Shown here one piece after another: positions 1 through 8,476 of a stretch of 64,000 bases of DNA (within the stretch, counting starts at the first letter, position 1; every line of letters starts with the position of its first letter). The notes under the pieces were generated by a model, which made no database searches, was not told where the DNA came from, and saw only the letters and a program-made list of their open reading frames with translations. The translations under genes were made by a program, and so were the position numbers. Location of the stretch: the NCBI RefSeq assembly GCF_030378165.1, contig NZ_CP119766.1:4650001-4714000 (forward strand), written 5' to 3'. The stretch is from Flavobacterium panacagri (lineage in GTDB: Bacteria > Bacteroidota > Bacteroidia > Flavobacteriales > Flavobacteriaceae).

Positions 1-2016
1 GAAACACAGGAAGCAGCAAAAAGAAATCTTCAGACCAACGATTTATTAGATCGTTCAGGTGGTGTTAGAATCAGACAAAACGGAGGATTAGGTTCTGCTG
101 TAACTTACAATATTAATGGAATGTCTGGAAATGCGATTAGAATTTTCATTGATGGAATTCCGATTCAAACTTACGGAGCTTCATTCAGTTTAAATAGTAT
201 TCCGCCAGCTTTAATTGAAAGAATAGAAGTTTATAAGGGCGTTGTTCCAGCTTATCTGGCAGATGATTCATTGGGAGGAGCGATCAATGTGATTCTAAAA
301 AAGGGATCTAAAAATATGATCGCTGCTTCGGTTTCTTACGGATCTTTTAATACTATTCAGTCTAATTTCAGTACAACTTATAGAGATAAATCTGGTTTTA
401 CTGTTAAAGCAAACGGATTCCAAAATTATTCTGATAATGATTATGAAGTTTGGGGGCGATTTGTCTATAATATTGCACCAAACGGTCGTTACGAATACAT
501 CCGAGCAAAAAGATTTGAAAGCATGTACCGTTCTTACGGAGGCAGACTTGAAGCAGGTTTTACTGATGTAAAATGGGCAGATAATTTCTCTATCAGTTAT
601 AATGGTTCTGAAGACTTCAATCAGATTCAGCACGGTCAGTATATGACAAAACCATATAAAGGACGTTTTAGCGAATCTGCAGCCAATGTGTTTAGCTTAA
701 ATTATAACAAAAAAGATTTCTTAATAAAGAAACTTGACTTCTCTATAATTTCTGTTTACAGTCATAGAAACGATGTTGTAAACGATACAGTTAAATGGAA
801 TTACAATTGGAATGGAGAAAGAGCATTAGGCTTGTACGGTCAGCCTATTTTATCGGTAACCGGTGCTCAGCAGGGAGCTCCAACAATCAATCATCAAAAA
901 TCGGATATTTTTAATACAAGAGCCGGATTTACTTATAACATTACCGAAAACCATAAAATCATTGCGAATGGAATGTTTTATACTGTAGATCGAAATGAAT
1001 TTGACGAAATGCAGCCAGAACTGGTTCGTAATTTTATGGCGACGCGTGATTTAAGTAAAACGGTATCTTCACTTGCTTATGAAATGCAGGCTTTTCAATC
1101 TCGTTTAAAAGGTAACTTTTTCCTTAAAAATTATAATTTAAAAACCGAGCAAATTACGCCAAGATTAGCTAATCAAAATGGTCAAAGCACATTGGTAGTT
1201 GAAACAACATCTAAAAATACCAATTTTACGGGTTATGGTTTTGCTGGTTCTTATGCCATTGTGCCAAAAGTACTACTAATGCTTTCTGCTGAAAAAGCAA
1301 TTCGACTGCCTTCTGAAAATGAAATATTTGGACTTCCAGGTGAAAACATTCTGAGTAATGCTAATTTAGGACCAGAGCAAAGTAACAATATCAATGCTGG
1401 CGTTAGACTTGGGCCTTACTTGATTAACAATCATAAATTCAATCTATATGGAAATGCTTTCTGGAGAAATACAGAAGATAAAATTGTTCGCCAAATAAGT
1501 GACCGTCTGAATGAAGCTGTTCAAGCTTCTCCATTTGTCAATTTAGGAAAAGCACAATCAGTAGGTTTTGAGGCTTCGGTTCAATATTCGTTTAAAGAAA
1601 AATTATTTGCTGGCGTCAACCTTTCTAAATTCAATTCACTTTACAAGGATAAATACGATAAAAACGGAAATATTCTTCCTTTATACAATAAACAATTACC
1701 AAATGAGCCTTATTTCACTGTAAACGGTAATCTGCAGTACAATTTTAAAAATGTAATTCAAAGCAAATCAGAATTGAATCTATATTACTATTGCGGTTAT
1801 GTGGCTCCATTTTATACTTCTTGGCTTGAAATTGACAGAACGACAGCTCAGTTTCCACAGGATTTAGGTCTAAGCTATGCTTTTCCTAATAAACAATTTG
1901 TAGTAAGCTTTGATGCTAAAAATATTTTTGACGAGCAGGTTTACGACAATTTCGCTGCCCAAAAACCAGGAAGAGCATTTTTCATCAAACTGAACTATGC
2001 TATAAATAAATTCTAA
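1..2016 (+). CDS. TonB-dependent outer membrane receptor (5' end outside window)
   Basis: The reading frame is open from base 1, so the ATG at 121 is internal and the true start lies upstream. The visible part begins inside the plug domain, with the GGVRIR...NGMSGNAIRIFIDGIP pattern and the RIEVYKG...LGGAINVILKK segment that ends a plug. The rest is a beta-barrel ending in an aromatic residue (AINKF). It lacks the SusC length and hallmarks, so it is a classical receptor for metal-siderophore or cofactor uptake rather than a glycan transporter. The next gene, 37 bp downstream, is a DUF4374 lipoprotein. That pairing resembles the Bacteroides XusA/XusB xenosiderophore system, so iron uptake is the best guess. 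The substrate cannot be read from sequence. Confidence 0.9.
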   Translation, partial: ETQEAAKRNLQTNDLLDRSGGVRIRQNGGLGSAVTYNINGMSGNAIRIFIDGIPIQTYGASFSLNSIPPALIERIEVYKGVVPAYLADDSLGGAINVILKKGSKNMIAASVSYGSFNTIQSNFSTTYRDKSGFTVKANGFQNYSDNDYEVWGRFVYNIAPNGRYEYIRAKRFESMYRSYGGRLEAGFTDVKWADNFSISYNGSEDFNQIQHGQYMTKPYKGRFSESAANVFSLNYNKKDFLIKKLDFSIISVYSHRNDVVNDTVKWNYNWNGERALGLYGQPILSVTGAQQGAPTINHQKSDIFNTRAGFTYNITENHKIIANGMFYTVDRNEFDEMQPELVRNFMATRDLSKTVSSLAYEMQAFQSRLKGNFFLKNYNLKTEQITPRLANQNGQSTLVVETTSKNTNFTGYGFAGSYAIVPKVLLMLSAEKAIRLPSENEIFGLPGENILSNANLGPEQSNNINAGVRLGPYLINNHKFNLYGNAFWRNTEDKIVRQISDRLNEAVQASPFVNLGKAQSVGFEASVQYSFKEKLFAGVNLSKFNSLYKDKYDKNGNILPLYNKQLPNEPYFTVNGNLQYNFKNVIQSKSELNLYYYCGYVAPFYTSWLEIDRTTAQFPQDLGLSYAFPNKQFVVSFDAKNIFDEQVYDNFAAQKPGRAFFIKLNYAINKF

Positions 2017-2053
2017 TCACATTTTAAATAACTAATTTTTTAAATCGACTAAT

Positions 2054-3382
2054 ATGAAAAAGAACACATTTAAACTATTTACATCTGGTCTACTGCTAGG
2101 TGCATTAGCGTTAACTGCTTCTTGCAGCAGTGACGATAACAAAAACTCAGAACCTGTGAATCCAATAACTGATGGCCGTTGGATTACTGTAGCAGGAGCT
2201 TTAATGCAGACAGATCCAGGTGATGGAAATGGCGGAACAAGAGTTTATGCAATCAGTAAAGAAAATGCAATAGATCCTAATTTTTCTGTAGATGTTTATG
2301 CAAATGGTACAGCTGTACAATCTAGCAGAACTGCTCGTTTACAATCTTCAGTTGATGGAAGCACTCTTTTTAACATTACTTATACAGGTGCAAACGGCGG
2401 TGAGTTTATGACTTACAAAGTAAACGGAGGAAGTAATTTTGCAGAATCTACAGCAAAAGTTAATATTTCCCAGTATGCTGGAACTTCGCCAAGATGGGTA
2501 AAACTTTTTGATGGTGATAAAACAGGTGTTGCTGTAAATATTACTGCTCCAGTAGTAAATACAAATGAAGACAAATCATATAAATATACAAGAGGAGTTG
2601 CTACTGTATTAGCTTTAGATATGCAGCAAACTTTAATTTCAGGTTACAAACAATACGAAATTCCACTAACTGCTGAAGAAGAAGCTCAAGGACACCACTT
2701 TTTCCGTCTAGATGCTCCAACATTAAACAAAGCTGGAAACAAATTAATCATTGGTACTTGGATGCGTAAAACTGATCCAGCAACGGGACAAAATGCACCA
2801 TCTTTTACACGTTTAGGATCAAAATCTGTTGTGGTTGACTATCCATCATTAGAAAACCCAAAAGTAATTACTTCAACTGTTGGATTTGGTGATACAAGCG
2901 GATACAGAAGTTTCAACAGCTTTGTAGCTACTGACGGAAACATTTACCAAGCTACTCAAAGAGATACTCAAAAAGGATCTTACATCTTAAAAATCAACCA
3001 AAACAATGAATATGATAATTCTTATGTATTTAGCTTAGATACTGCTTTAGGAATTAAAGGTTCTTATATCGATGCGTGGAGATATGTTGGAAACGGAATT
3101 GCTTATGCGGTTTACGCTCAAGAAGGAACTGAACAAGGTTTCTTAGCTAGATTAGACTTAAACGCTAGAACAGCTACAAAAGTAGAAGGAATTGCTTATG
3201 ATGCTGACTTAAACTTCGGTCAATACCAAGGTTTTGTTGTGGACGGAAACAACTTCTATATTGCTGTTACTCCAGTAGGAAAAGATGGAAACATTTATGT
3301 TATTGACATCCCAACTGGTGCTGTAACTAAAGGTGCAAAATTAGTAAACAAGCCAGGAAACCACTACATTGGGGTATTCTAA
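2054..3382 (+). CDS. DUF4374 lipoprotein (XusB-like substrate-binding partner)
   Basis: The 442-residue protein starts with a lipoprotein signal peptide and lipobox ending TASC (Cys24). It is followed by SSDD, an acidic stretch like the flavobacterial lipoprotein export signal, so surface exposure is likely. The rest is rich in repeated short beta-strand segments (for example YILKINQN and GFLARLDLN), as expected of a beta-propeller. DUF4374 proteins sit beside TonB-dependent receptors, and XusB of Bacteroides belongs to this family and captures siderophores. Here it follows the receptor gene and is closed by a strong terminator. No PepSY-type inner-membrane gene (XusC-like) follows. Family membership is fairly sure; the ligand is inferred. 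Confidence 0.8.
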   Translation: MKKNTFKLFTSGLLLGALALTASCSSDDNKNSEPVNPITDGRWITVAGALMQTDPGDGNGGTRVYAISKENAIDPNFSVDVYANGTAVQSSRTARLQSSVDGSTLFNITYTGANGGEFMTYKVNGGSNFAESTAKVNISQYAGTSPRWVKLFDGDKTGVAVNITAPVVNTNEDKSYKYTRGVATVLALDMQQTLISGYKQYEIPLTAEEEAQGHHFFRLDAPTLNKAGNKLIIGTWMRKTDPATGQNAPSFTRLGSKSVVVDYPSLENPKVITSTVGFGDTSGYRSFNSFVATDGNIYQATQRDTQKGSYILKINQNNEYDNSYVFSLDTALGIKGSYIDAWRYVGNGIAYAVYAQEGTEQGFLARLDLNARTATKVEGIAYDADLNFGQYQGFVVDGNNFYIAVTPVGKDGNIYVIDIPTGAVTKGAKLVNKPGNHYIGVF

Positions 3383-3440
3383 AAATTTACAGTTGCGATA
3401 ACTGTATATAATTCATCACTTGAGTTTTTTTTTAATTAGA

Positions 3441-3478
3441 CATTCCGCTTCTATTTATAGTAAGCGGAATGTTTTTTT
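3441..3478 (+). terminator. Rho-independent terminator of the receptor/DUF4374 operon
   Basis: A 10-bp perfect stem (CATTCCGCTT at 3441-3450 with AAGCGGAATG at 3462-3471) has an 11-nt loop and is followed by a run of seven T at 3472-3478. The T tract lies only on the plus-strand side, so it stops the plus-strand operon. Confidence 0.85.
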
Positions 3479-3482
3479 ATAA

Positions 3483-4358
3483 TTAGAATTTTGAAGCAAA
3501 TTCTTTGGCAAAATCTTCTAGTTTAATTTTTCCATCAGCTTTTCCATCATTTTTAAGAAAATCGGATGCAATGGTTTCATTTCTTAGTCCGCTTCCCATT
3601 TCGGTGTATAAACTAGCCATTTCTTCTGGAACTCCAGCTTGTGTCATTCCTCCAAAATATTGTTCGTCTGTAAATTCAACCCAAGGCAATTCTGGTTTTC
3701 CAATAGCATTTCCAAAAGCTTTTACAATGTCTGAAGGTGTTTTAACATCACTAACAATATAACGGACATTTTTACCTTCTTGTGTTTTTTGTAATTCTTC
3801 GGCTGCTGCCCAAGCAATATCTTCTGGATGTACTAGCGGAATTTGATTTGATACTGGAAAATTAGCTCCCATTATCCCTGCTCCTTTTATCATCGGAATA
3901 TCGTTGAAGAAATTGATATAGAAATAACCTGCTCTCAAAAAAGTAATAGAAGTATCTAATTTTTCGTAGATTTTCTCAATGTTATGCAAACCGGCAATTG
4001 GCCCGTTTCCAGTTGGTAAATCAGCTCCAATACTGCTTAACATTATTACTCTTTTTATATTGGCTTGCTGTATTGCTTTCGCGAAAGCGTCACCTGCTTC
4101 AGTTGTATTTTTGATAATATTTACTCCTCCCATATTTGGCGGTGTCATGGCAAAAAGGGCATCAGCTCCAGCAAATGTTTCAGCAAGGAAATCAGCATCG
4201 CTAACCGATCCAATTGCTGCTTTTGAACCCAATGCTTCAATTGCTGCTTTTCTATCTGCATTACTGCTAATAACCGTTACATCATGACCTGATTGTACTA
4301 ATTGAGCCGTTAATGGCTTTCCGATATTTCCTAATGAACCTGAAATTATAATTTTCAT
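3483..4358 (-). CDS. NmrA-family NAD(P)-binding oxidoreductase
   Basis: The 291-residue protein opens with a Rossmann motif (GSLGNIGKPL, residues 7-16) and looks like an atypical short-chain dehydrogenase of the NmrA/quinone-oxidoreductase (QOR2-like) type. The middle holds MLSSIGAD and FLRAGYFYINF, typical of this group, and no classical YxxxK pair is evident. It is probably cytoplasmic, acting as an NAD(P)H-dependent quinone or aldehyde reductase or a redox sensor. It is divergent from an HxlR regulator whose start lies 81 bp away, the usual arrangement for redox or electrophile-inducible oxidoreductases. The substrate is unknown. Confidence 0.85.
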   Translation of the reverse strand: MKIIISGSLGNIGKPLTAQLVQSGHDVTVISSNADRKAAIEALGSKAAIGSVSDADFLAETFAGADALFAMTPPNMGGVNIIKNTTEAGDAFAKAIQQANIKRVIMLSSIGADLPTGNGPIAGLHNIEKIYEKLDTSITFLRAGYFYINFFNDIPMIKGAGIMGANFPVSNQIPLVHPEDIAWAAAEELQKTQEGKNVRYIVSDVKTPSDIVKAFGNAIGKPELPWVEFTDEQYFGGMTQAGVPEEMASLYTEMGSGLRNETIASDFLKNDGKADGKIKLEDFAKEFASKF

Positions 4359-4390
4359 CTTTAAATGTTTTTTTATTTAACAATACAAAG

Positions 4391-4424
4391 GTATATTTGT
4401 ACTTACTTTTATACAAGTACTTAC
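4391..4424 (+). promoter_or_regulatory. HxlR promoter with candidate operator repeats
   Basis: The gap between the divergent NmrA and HxlR genes contains TATATTTG at 4392-4399, a match to the Bacteroidota -7 box TAnnTTTG. Immediately downstream, GTACTTAC occurs twice (4399-4406 and 4417-4424), 18 bp apart. TTGTA at 4397-4401 and TACAA at 4412-4416 form an inverted pair. The repeats overlap the expected transcription start, as would suit autorepression by HxlR. The -33 element is weak. The operator role is inferred. Confidence 0.45.
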
Positions 4425-4439
4425 CCTAAAGTATGTATC

Positions 4440-4805
4440 ATGACAGCAATTAAAGAATCATCTACAATTCAGGAAAACAAGCAGTATGCCTTGGAAAAAT
4501 GTCCCGTGACTTTTGTTATGGAAAAAATTGGAGGGTATTGGAAACCTATTATTTTATATCATTTATCGACTGGAGACAAACGGTACAGCGAATTAAAAAG
4601 AGCTATTCCAGCTATAACCGAAAAGATGCTCATTCAGCATCTGAAACAATTAGAGACAGATGGTTTGATTATTCGAGAAGCTAAACCTGTGGTGCCACCT
4701 TTTGTTACTTATAGTCTTAGTGAAGCAGGGAAAGGTCTTTTACCTGTAATCGATGCAATGGCTGCTTGGGCCTTTAAAGTAAAAGACGGCGTCTATAGCG
4801 TTTAA
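4440..4805 (+). CDS. HxlR-family transcriptional regulator
   Basis: A 121-residue winged-helix protein. An upstream in-frame start at 4365 is less likely because it would run through the promoter region; the ATG at 4440 gives the normal HxlR length. Family hallmarks are CPVTFVMEKIGGYWKPIILYHL near the N-terminus, with the conserved N-terminal cysteine of redox- or electrophile-sensing members, RYSELKRAIPAITEKML in the recognition region, and the wing segment LIIREAKPVVPPFVTYSL. It probably represses the divergent oxidoreductase. The inducer is unknown. Confidence 0.88.
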   Translation: MTAIKESSTIQENKQYALEKCPVTFVMEKIGGYWKPIILYHLSTGDKRYSELKRAIPAITEKMLIQHLKQLETDGLIIREAKPVVPPFVTYSLSEAGKGLLPVIDAMAAWAFKVKDGVYSV

Positions 4806-4820
4806 TAGACACCGCCTTTT
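4788..4820. terminator. Bidirectional terminator between HxlR and M28 genes
   Basis: The stem GGC/GTCTAT pairs with ATAGAC/GCC around the HxlR stop codon, with a 3-nt bulge. It is followed by TTTT on the plus strand and by TTTTACTTT on the minus strand. It lies between two convergent genes and could serve both. Confidence 0.5.
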
Positions 4821-4869
4821 CAAACAACAAAAACTAACTTAACTAATTCAAAATGAAACTCATTTTACT

Positions 4870-5838
4870 TTAATTCTGTTTAATAAATAGTAAATCTTCC
4901 TGATAATTGGCTATTGCTGTTAAGGCATTATAAATATATTTTGCCACTAAAGCACCGCCGTCTGAATTAATCAGATCAATATCGTCTTCAGGTGTATGAT
5001 ATTGTGGATGTCCTCCCGTGTGGAAACCAACCGCCGAAATCGATTCTTTATAAAAAGTGACGTGATCAGATCCGCCTACATCACCTGCATGAATAACTGG
5101 ATTTAATCCTGAGTTTTCCTGCAGTTTTTTCATTAGCTCTACTCCATTTGGAAAAGTTCCGGCACCTCCCATATAGAGTTCTTTTTTATCATTTAATCTT
5201 CCAACCATATCCATATTCAGCATGACTTTTACAGCTTCTTTTGGAACCGGCAGATGATTTACAAAATATTTAGAACCTAACAATCCTTCTTCTTCTCCAC
5301 TGAAAGAGATAAAAATGATACTTCGTTTAGGCTTAACTTTTTGCTTTGAAATTTCTTCTAAAATGCACAGCAAAGCCGAAACTCCCGAAGCATTATCGTC
5401 TGCACCGTTATGAATGGCAAATGCTTCTTTCTTTTTACTTCCAGAACCTTGTCCGCCCCAGCCCCAATGATCGTAATGTGCTCCAACTACGATGTATTCA
5501 TTTCTACGTTTTGGGTCAGATCCTTCAATATAACCTAAAACATTCTGCGTCAAAACACTATCCGATTTCATCTTATTGATTCCTTCTTTTACAAAAAGTT
5601 TGAAAGGCTGATAATACGAACCATTGAATTCTTTTAAACCATATTTTTTGAAGTACTTTTTAATATAAGCAGCAGCTTCATTATTTTCTTTTGTTCCAGG
5701 AAAACGACCTTCTAATTTATCAGAAGACAAATATTTATCGTGCTGATAAAAGGTTTTGGCATTCTGAGCATTAAGATGAAAACAGAAGGTTAAAACTCCT
5801 ATTTTTAGTACATTATTTAAAAGTCTAAAAGATTTCAT
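4870..5838 (-). CDS. Secreted M28-family zinc aminopeptidase
   Basis: A 322-residue exported peptidase with a signal peptide ending near NAQ (residue 25). All zinc ligands expected of M28 are visible: His121 in GAHYDH, Asp147 in GADDN, Glu182/183 in SGEEEGLLGS, Asp210 in NMDMVGR and His281 in QYHTPEDD. The family removes N-terminal residues from peptides. It is the last gene of a minus-strand run with the BNR protein (11-bp gap), so it may trim the peptide part of glycopeptides handled by this locus. That role is inferred; the enzyme class is firm. Confidence 0.9.
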   Translation of the reverse strand: MKSFRLLNNVLKIGVLTFCFHLNAQNAKTFYQHDKYLSSDKLEGRFPGTKENNEAAAYIKKYFKKYGLKEFNGSYYQPFKLFVKEGINKMKSDSVLTQNVLGYIEGSDPKRRNEYIVVGAHYDHWGWGGQGSGSKKKEAFAIHNGADDNASGVSALLCILEEISKQKVKPKRSIIFISFSGEEEGLLGSKYFVNHLPVPKEAVKVMLNMDMVGRLNDKKELYMGGAGTFPNGVELMKKLQENSGLNPVIHAGDVGGSDHVTFYKESISAVGFHTGGHPQYHTPEDDIDLINSDGGALVAKYIYNALTAIANYQEDLLFIKQN

Positions 5839-5849
5839 ATCGTTTATAA

Positions 5850-6899
5850 TTAGTTCAAATCAAATGCGGTGTGTTTGATATACTTTCTATCGTAAGTGTA
5901 CAAAACATGAACTTTTTTATCAGTAGTCTGAATGATTGCCGGATAACTGAACTCGCCTTTTTCTTGTTTTTCTAAATCAAATAGTTTTCTCCAGCTCAAA
6001 CCGTCTTTTGAATATTCTACATCCAGAATATTACGTCCGTTAAACCAGTCCTTTCCTTGCGGTAATGGATTATTAACCAATAAGAAAAAGTTTTTATTTA
6101 CCGTTAAAGCATCAATTCCTGAATTAGAATTGATCACATTTATGGTATTCGTTCTAATCCAGCTTTTTCCGTTATCTCCTGACCAACTTGAAACTATTCT
6201 ATTGTGTTTGCTTCGAGATAACATTTGAATATCAGTCGTGCCATGAATTAAAAACGTTGGCTGAATGACATTATAATTTTGATTGTTTTCTACTCCAATT
6301 TTCTGCCAAGAATCAGTTGCTTCTGTATATTCTTCTACGTGAATTCTCCATTCATCAGTGTTTACACTTTCAGTGCTGCTTCCGCATAAAATTACACCTG
6401 GAGTAGTCTCAATTGGTTTGTTACGAATTGGGCCGTAAATTCCGTCCGGAAGGTATTTTGGTTCTCCCCAAGTTGTTCCGTTATCTTTTGAAACAATCAT
6501 AGCGCCAAACCATTCTCTTGGATTCTTTCCTACTTTGTAAAACAAATATAAATTTTGGCTTTTAGTTTTAAAAAGAACTGGATTCCAGCAAGGAAGCGTA
6601 TCTCCATTCTTAATTAAAGGCTGAATCAATTCTTTTGGCGTTGACCATTTTTTATCTTTATAATCCGAAATGTAAATTCCAACATCTTTTGCTCCTTCAT
6701 ATTTTCCTCCAAACCAAGCCGCTAAAATCTCATTTGGCTTGTGTTCTACCAAAGTTGATGCATGACTATTTGTAGTCACAGGTGGATCTGCAATATAACT
6801 GCTTTCAATATTAATTGCTTTTGTTTGTGCCTTCAATCCGTTAGAAACAAGAAAGATTGCCAATAAAGCCGTTACAGTATATTTTGTTTTTGATATCAT
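5850..6899 (-). CDS. Secreted BNR-repeat (sialidase-like) protein
   Basis: The ATG at 6899 gives a clean signal peptide ending GLKAQ; the longer frame up to 6944 adds an unlikely hydrophilic leader. The 349-residue protein is a six-bladed propeller of the BNR_2 sialidase-like type, with Asp-box motifs SKDNGTTW and SGDNGKSW and a degenerate third (SKDGLSW). It carries the widespread signature NSHASTLVE...AAWFGGKYEG and PCWNPVLF. The R-I-P motif and a clear arginine triad of true GH33 sialidases are not seen, so neuraminidase activity should not be assumed. Its position between a sugar permease and a peptidase supports a role in glycan breakdown. Confidence 0.75.
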   Translation of the reverse strand: MISKTKYTVTALLAIFLVSNGLKAQTKAINIESSYIADPPVTTNSHASTLVEHKPNEILAAWFGGKYEGAKDVGIYISDYKDKKWSTPKELIQPLIKNGDTLPCWNPVLFKTKSQNLYLFYKVGKNPREWFGAMIVSKDNGTTWGEPKYLPDGIYGPIRNKPIETTPGVILCGSSTESVNTDEWRIHVEEYTEATDSWQKIGVENNQNYNVIQPTFLIHGTTDIQMLSRSKHNRIVSSWSGDNGKSWIRTNTINVINSNSGIDALTVNKNFFLLVNNPLPQGKDWFNGRNILDVEYSKDGLSWRKLFDLEKQEKGEFSYPAIIQTTDKKVHVLYTYDRKYIKHTAFDLN

Positions 6900-6973
6900 T
6901 TTATTCTTTTTTTGCGAAATGTGATAAATGAAGTAAATCTCCAATACTTCAATCCGCTTTTAAATCTTAATTT

Positions 6974-8311
6974 CTAACTTTTAACGCTGCCTAATCCTAC
7001 TTTATGTCCTGAAATAGCATAATAAAGGATAATAATATAACAAGGCAGTAAAATCCAGTATCCTTTTGTTGAAGCTGATGCTGTTGCAGTTACTTCATTT
7101 ATACCTTGAGCGATAAGATCTGCTTTTGTACCGTCAACGAATTTTCCATACAAAGGCGGAATCACTGCTCCTCCAGAAATTGCCATTACTAATAAGGCGG
7201 CTCCAGTTTTTGTAAATTTCCCTAAACCGTTTAATGTTAAAGGCCAAACTGCAGGCCAAACTAAAGCATTTGCAATTCCTAATCCTGCCACAAATAAAAC
7301 AGAAGTAAATCCAGTAGAAAATACGATACAGAAAGACAATATAATTCCTAAAACTGCACTTACTTTTAAAGCTAAAGCCTGTGTAATATATTTTGGAATC
7401 AAAAAGGCTCCTAAAGCATAAGTGGCTACCATTGCCAATAAAGTAAATGTGGTAAAGAATTTAGCATCTGCTGCGGGAAATCCTAAAGCGATTCCGTAGG
7501 CAATAATGGTATCACCAGCAATTACTTCTACTCCCACATACATAAACAAGGTAAGTACACCTAGCCAAAGGTGCGGAAATTGGAAAATACTTGTTTTAGC
7601 CGTTTTTCCTTCCTCAGCTTCTTCAATTGGTGCCGCTTCAACATTTGGCAATGGTGCTTTCAGAATTAATAATCCTAAAACAAATAAAACAACCGCCATT
7701 GAAATATAAGGAACTACAACACTGTCGGCCATATTATCTAGTAATGCATTCTTCTCTGAAACACTAACCAGACTTAATTTTTCCTGAATTTCATCTATTC
7801 CAGATAACAAAATCGAACCAAAAATAAGCGATCCTAATGCTCCTGCAATTTTATTACAAATTCCCATAATCGAAATTCGTTTTGCCGCACTTTCAATTGG
7901 GCCTAAAATCGTGATATACGGATTGGAAGCCGTTTGCAGTAAAGTCATTCCCGCTCCTTGAATAAAGATTCCGGTCAAAAACATCCAATACGTTCTGGCT
8001 TCAGCTGCTGGAATAAAGATCAAAGCTCCAAATCCCATGATAAACAATCCCAATGACATTCCTTTTTTATAACCAATTTTAGCTAAAATAAAAGAAGCCG
8101 GAAGCGCCATCACAACAAATGAAATATAAGAAGCAGAAGCGACCAGTAAAGATTGCGCTGACGTTAATTCATTAATCGTCTTCATAAACGGAATCAATGC
8201 GCCATTGATCCAGGTTACAAATCCGAAAATAAAAAATAGACTTGCAATAATTAATATTGGTATTAAGGTTGGTTTGGTTTGTGAGGAGTTAGTGGTGTTT
8301 GCGTTAACCAT
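6974..8311 (-). CDS. FucP-type sugar MFS permease
   Basis: The ATG at 8311 is preferred because family members begin about 15 residues before the first membrane helix (LIPILIIASLFFIFGFVTW); a frame with MMM at 8365 is possible. The protein is about 445 residues with twelve predicted helices and the FHS-family (fucose/galactose/glucose:H+ symporter) signature GAGMTLLQTASNPYITILGP. In Bacteroidota such permeases import fucose, hexoses or GlcNAc (NagP-like). Fucosidases and hexosaminidases are encoded nearby, so fucose or GlcNAc are the likeliest substrates. It lies downstream of SusCD, past a hairpin that may reduce read-through. Confidence 0.85.
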   Translation of the reverse strand: MVNANTTNSSQTKPTLIPILIIASLFFIFGFVTWINGALIPFMKTINELTSAQSLLVASASYISFVVMALPASFILAKIGYKKGMSLGLFIMGFGALIFIPAAEARTYWMFLTGIFIQGAGMTLLQTASNPYITILGPIESAAKRISIMGICNKIAGALGSLIFGSILLSGIDEIQEKLSLVSVSEKNALLDNMADSVVVPYISMAVVLFVLGLLILKAPLPNVEAAPIEEAEEGKTAKTSIFQFPHLWLGVLTLFMYVGVEVIAGDTIIAYGIALGFPAADAKFFTTFTLLAMVATYALGAFLIPKYITQALALKVSAVLGIILSFCIVFSTGFTSVLFVAGLGIANALVWPAVWPLTLNGLGKFTKTGAALLVMAISGGAVIPPLYGKFVDGTKADLIAQGINEVTATASASTKGYWILLPCYIIILYYAISGHKVGLGSVKS

Positions 8312-8404
8312 TTTTATTTTGTTTTTTTTGGTTTGATGATGTATTGAATTGGAGTTCATCATCATTTAGTTAATAGAATTTTACGCCGTTACTGACATAG
8401 GTAT

Positions 8405-8434
8405 AAAACAAAAGGAGAGTTACCTCTCCTTTTG
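8405..8434 (-). terminator. Hairpin after susD: terminator or attenuator
   Basis: An 11-bp perfect stem (8409-8419 with 8424-8434) and a 4-nt loop lie 43 bp past the SusD stop. On the minus strand it is followed by TTTTAT. It separates SusCD from the downstream permease, BNR and peptidase genes, as often seen where SusCD transcripts exceed those of distal genes. Confidence 0.7.
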
Positions 8435-8476
8435 CTTTTAAGTAAGGACTGTGTCGATCTTTACTCACCAAATTAA

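Noticed and set aside
4365..4439. N-terminal extension of the HxlR regulator
   Set aside because: It would place coding sequence over the -7 box and operator repeats; the ATG at 4440 gives the usual family length.
5850..6899. Annotation as a true GH33 sialidase
   Set aside because: Asp boxes alone do not show sialidase activity and the arginine signature was not seen.
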